Shown here: positions 61,916 to 64,000 of the stretch, one piece after another
Position numbering within the stretch: the stretch's first letter is position 1
How the letters are laid out: each line of letters begins with the position of its first letter
NCBI RefSeq assembly: GCF_019249795.2
Contig: NZ_CP156891.1
Location: 844,001-908,000 of the forward strand
Direction: 5' to 3'
Length of the DNA: 64,000 nucleotides
Origin: Segatella copri
Lineage (GTDB): Bacteria > Bacteroidota > Bacteroidia > Bacteroidales > Bacteroidaceae
Notes under the pieces: generated by a model
Database searches by the model: none
Told to the model about the DNA's origin: nothing
What the model saw: the letters and a program-made list of their open reading frames with translations, nothing else
Made by a program: the position numbers and the translations under genes

Positions 61916-64000
61916 CTACTTTCCCCTATACTCCATCAGTTTTTCTGCCGTTGTAAACATAGGCTCGCCAGGAACATAGCTTTGGAATTTCTTAAGATGC
62001 TCAGCCCTCATATCCTGCAACAATCTGCCGATATCAATATTGCCGATATTCACCTCCTCATCAAAACGGAAGAAGAAGTAATTTCGCTTCGCACCATCAT
62101 CGTCTCCCTCTACGGTTTCCATCGGATACCAGGTATTGCGCATTCTTTCTTCTGTCACCTTACTTGCCGTATCCTTTACGTGGAACACGTGATATTTACC
62201 CGTCTCCTCTGCACCATCGGTATAGAGAATCACGAAATGGATATTCTGCTTTTCGTAGAAATAGGCAGAATGGGCACCATCACGTGCCTCATCTTCCTTT
62301 AATTTCAGACGCACATTATAAATCAGACTACCCCTGTCGTTATTGCCCAGAATCCACTTCAGATGCTCCTCTGATTTATAATAACCCACCAGGATGCCAC
62401 GACTCAAATCACGCTCCAGATAATGCACAGTAAGCCATTGCGGTGAATTCAGAGGCTGCTCCATTTCCTGTTCCACAGCCGGTTTCAACACCTTCTCAGG
62501 GTCCTTACCCATGTTACACTTGTCGATGATGAAATCTTGCTTCAGCTCATTATACTGCCCCTCCGTCTCTGTCCATTTATCTATAGGGCGGGCATAAGCA
62601 AAGTACACCTCCCTATCCTCACCATAAGGCTTAAACACCCTACCGTTCATCTCATAGAAGTGTTTCTGCATATACAGCTCGCCATCAACGCCCAGTTTGG
62701 CTCTCATGGCATAGATGCAGTAGTTTTTCTGTATCACCTCCCTTATCTCGTTGCGGAAAATATCTCTCACCTTCCTCTTCCACTGCGCTTTTTCGCTTGC
62801 CTTATTTCGGGCATATAGGAAAAGAACATAAAGGAAATTGACATCATACTGCGAAAGGAAGAGCGTATCGCGGTCGAAGAGCCTGTCAGGAAACTGATAC
62901 GAAACCGTCGTACAGTGCTCCCCATTACCATTATAATGCTTGCGGATATTCTTCTCCCCTGCATTATACCGGTGATCATCATACACGAAACCACTGATAA
63001 AGAAGTTAGGAATCACGTCATACCCCTCTGTAGCTCCGATATCCTGCAAATGGATATCCCTGAAGCTCTCCCTGTCCTTCGCCCTGTTTTTTCTGTCTTC
63101 ATCATCAAAGGCGGTATCATCAGAGAGGAACAGATTGATGTTCCACTGAATCACATTCCGGGCATAAGTATATTGCTTGTAGATAGATTCCGAAGTAAGC
63201 GGATGTCCGTTCTTATAATACTTGCTGTCGCCGATATAATATACCTCTCTGCTGGCCTGCGCATCATTCGATGTAAGAGCCAGGTCGGTATAGAGATGGT
63301 CCACCCGCTTGCCGTCCTTCTGGTCAGCAAGTCCCTTAGGAATATCGGTATGAGGCGTACCAATCAGGTCGTCAATCATAGCCTCGAACACGATATTGAA
63401 ATTCTTGGCAAGAATATATTCCTGAGCATGCGCATTGATGGCGATGCGATAAGAATTCTCGAAGAAGGCATAGCACATATCCCAGAGCTGCAGCGCCTTA
63501 TCCGAAAAATACTTATACTTAATCTGCATGAGTCTCATCTTGCCCATGCCCTTCAGATATTCCTTAAACTGCTTACCCGTAATCAGTTCATACTGGATAT
63601 TGATAGGCGTTTGGAAACCATATTCAGCATTCAGATAGTTCAGAATGCTATAGTAGATGATAAACAGCTCCTCCTCATAGTTCACGATGCGCTTTTTATT
63701 GACAAGTTTCAGATACACAGGCGCTCCGTTTCCCTGCATGAAGGCAGAAGAATGACTGATGGTTTTCGTCCAGTTAATCTTATTGTTGCCACGGTGCAGA
63801 TTCTTGACGGTAAAGAGCACGAAGTCACGGTTCTCCTGATTAAACCTGATCAGCGAAAGAACGATGTCGAGATAAGTATTCGTATGCTGCCGCTTACCCT
63901 TTCCTGTTCGGGTGATGTGTTTGTAGAGGATAGCCTTGCTGGTAGGATTAGCCTTATAGAACACGCTCAGTGCCCTATATACCCAGACCGAGAATTCGTA
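61916..64000 (-). CDS. LlaJI-type restriction endonuclease, 5' end beyond the window
   Basis: At least 694 residues are encoded. The frame is open to the last base of the window, so the start lies outside; the GTG near 63964 is internal. A PD-(D/E)XK-like nuclease is suggested by GKRVDHLYTDLALTS and EVYYIGDSKYYKNGH, as in the LlaJI family. The C-terminal part is a large helical and beta-mixed region with no known motif. It is followed by vsr. The LlaJI system of Lactococcus has an McrB-like partner and cytosine methyltransferases, which may follow upstream. Confidence 0.8.
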   Translation of the reverse strand, partial: YEFSVWVYRALSVFYKANPTSKAILYKHITRTGKGKRQHTNTYLDIVLSLIRFNQENRDFVLFTVKNLHRGNNKINWTKTISHSSAFMQGNGAPVYLKLVNKKRIVNYEEELFIIYYSILNYLNAEYGFQTPINIQYELITGKQFKEYLKGMGKMRLMQIKYKYFSDKALQLWDMCYAFFENSYRIAINAHAQEYILAKNFNIVFEAMIDDLIGTPHTDIPKGLADQKDGKRVDHLYTDLALTSNDAQASREVYYIGDSKYYKNGHPLTSESIYKQYTYARNVIQWNINLFLSDDTAFDDEDRKNRAKDRESFRDIHLQDIGATEGYDVIPNFFISGFVYDDHRYNAGEKNIRKHYNGNGEHCTTVSYQFPDRLFDRDTLFLSQYDVNFLYVLFLYARNKASEKAQWKRKVRDIFRNEIREVIQKNYCIYAMRAKLGVDGELYMQKHFYEMNGRVFKPYGEDREVYFAYARPIDKWTETEGQYNELKQDFIIDKCNMGKDPEKVLKPAVEQEMEQPLNSPQWLTVHYLERDLSRGILVGYYKSEEHLKWILGNNDRGSLIYNVRLKLKEDEARDGAHSAYFYEKQNIHFVILYTDGAEETGKYHVFHVKDTASKVTEERMRNTWYPMETVEGDDDGAKRNYFFFRFDEEVNIGNIDIGRLLQDMRAEHLKKFQSYVPGEPMFTTAEKLMEYRGK

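Noticed and set aside
63962..63964. GTG as the true start of the LlaJI-type gene
   Set aside because: The frame stays open to the end of the window with coding-like sequence, so the gene continues outside.

Overview
The window is chromosomal DNA of a Bacteroidales bacterium, most likely Prevotella/Segatella (P. copri-like). The evidence is the class-specific promoters (-33 TTTG, about 20 bp, -7 TAnnTTTG) in front of many genes and gene families largely confined to this phylum: an EF-G2-like factor, the RprX/RprY pair, a DAHP synthase with a C-terminal chorismate mutase, a NigD-like lipoprotein, the smalltalk peptide and DUF3791/DUF3990 proteins. No rRNA or tRNA gene was seen.

Left and centre (1-58.5 kb) are mostly housekeeping. 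The order is rpsF-rpsR-rplI; a two-component system; fusA2; hemW; aconitase and citrate synthase; trmD; a patatin; two peptidases; recJ and recQ; an ilvD-ilvB-ilvN-thioesterase-ilvC cluster; an OmpA protein and an arabinofuranosidase; ffh-folD; a GltD-like flavoprotein; a four-gene phenylalanine/tyrosine operon (pheA, aminotransferase, DAHP synthase-chorismate mutase, prephenate dehydrogenase); pyrK-pyrD; holA; ugd; a MaoC/DnaJ pair; a Nif3/zinc-ribbon pair; an agmatine-to-putrescine pair (aguA-aguB); and an outer-membrane barrel beside a NigD-like lipoprotein. Many genes end in clear stem-loop terminators. The ilv cluster has an internal terminator and an internal promoter. The pheA leader has a terminator hairpin that could act as an attenuator.

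The right end (58.5-64 kb) is accessory. It holds an HU-like protein with a 32-residue smalltalk peptide, a 181-bp nested inverted repeat built from 9-bp iterons, a 33-bp-phased repeat array, a relic of an ATPase gene, a three-gene overlapping cassette with an ADP-ribosyltransferase-like DUF3990 protein between two small proteins, a palindromic REP-like element, and a restriction locus (Vsr and a LlaJI-type endonuclease) that runs off the window.

Two themes cross the window. Short arrays with a strict 7-bp period sit only between neighbouring genes of the same direction, almost always in the same orientation relative to transcription. The cassette at 60.2-61.2 kb, with its phased array and iteron inverted repeat, is the best candidate for an undescribed system.
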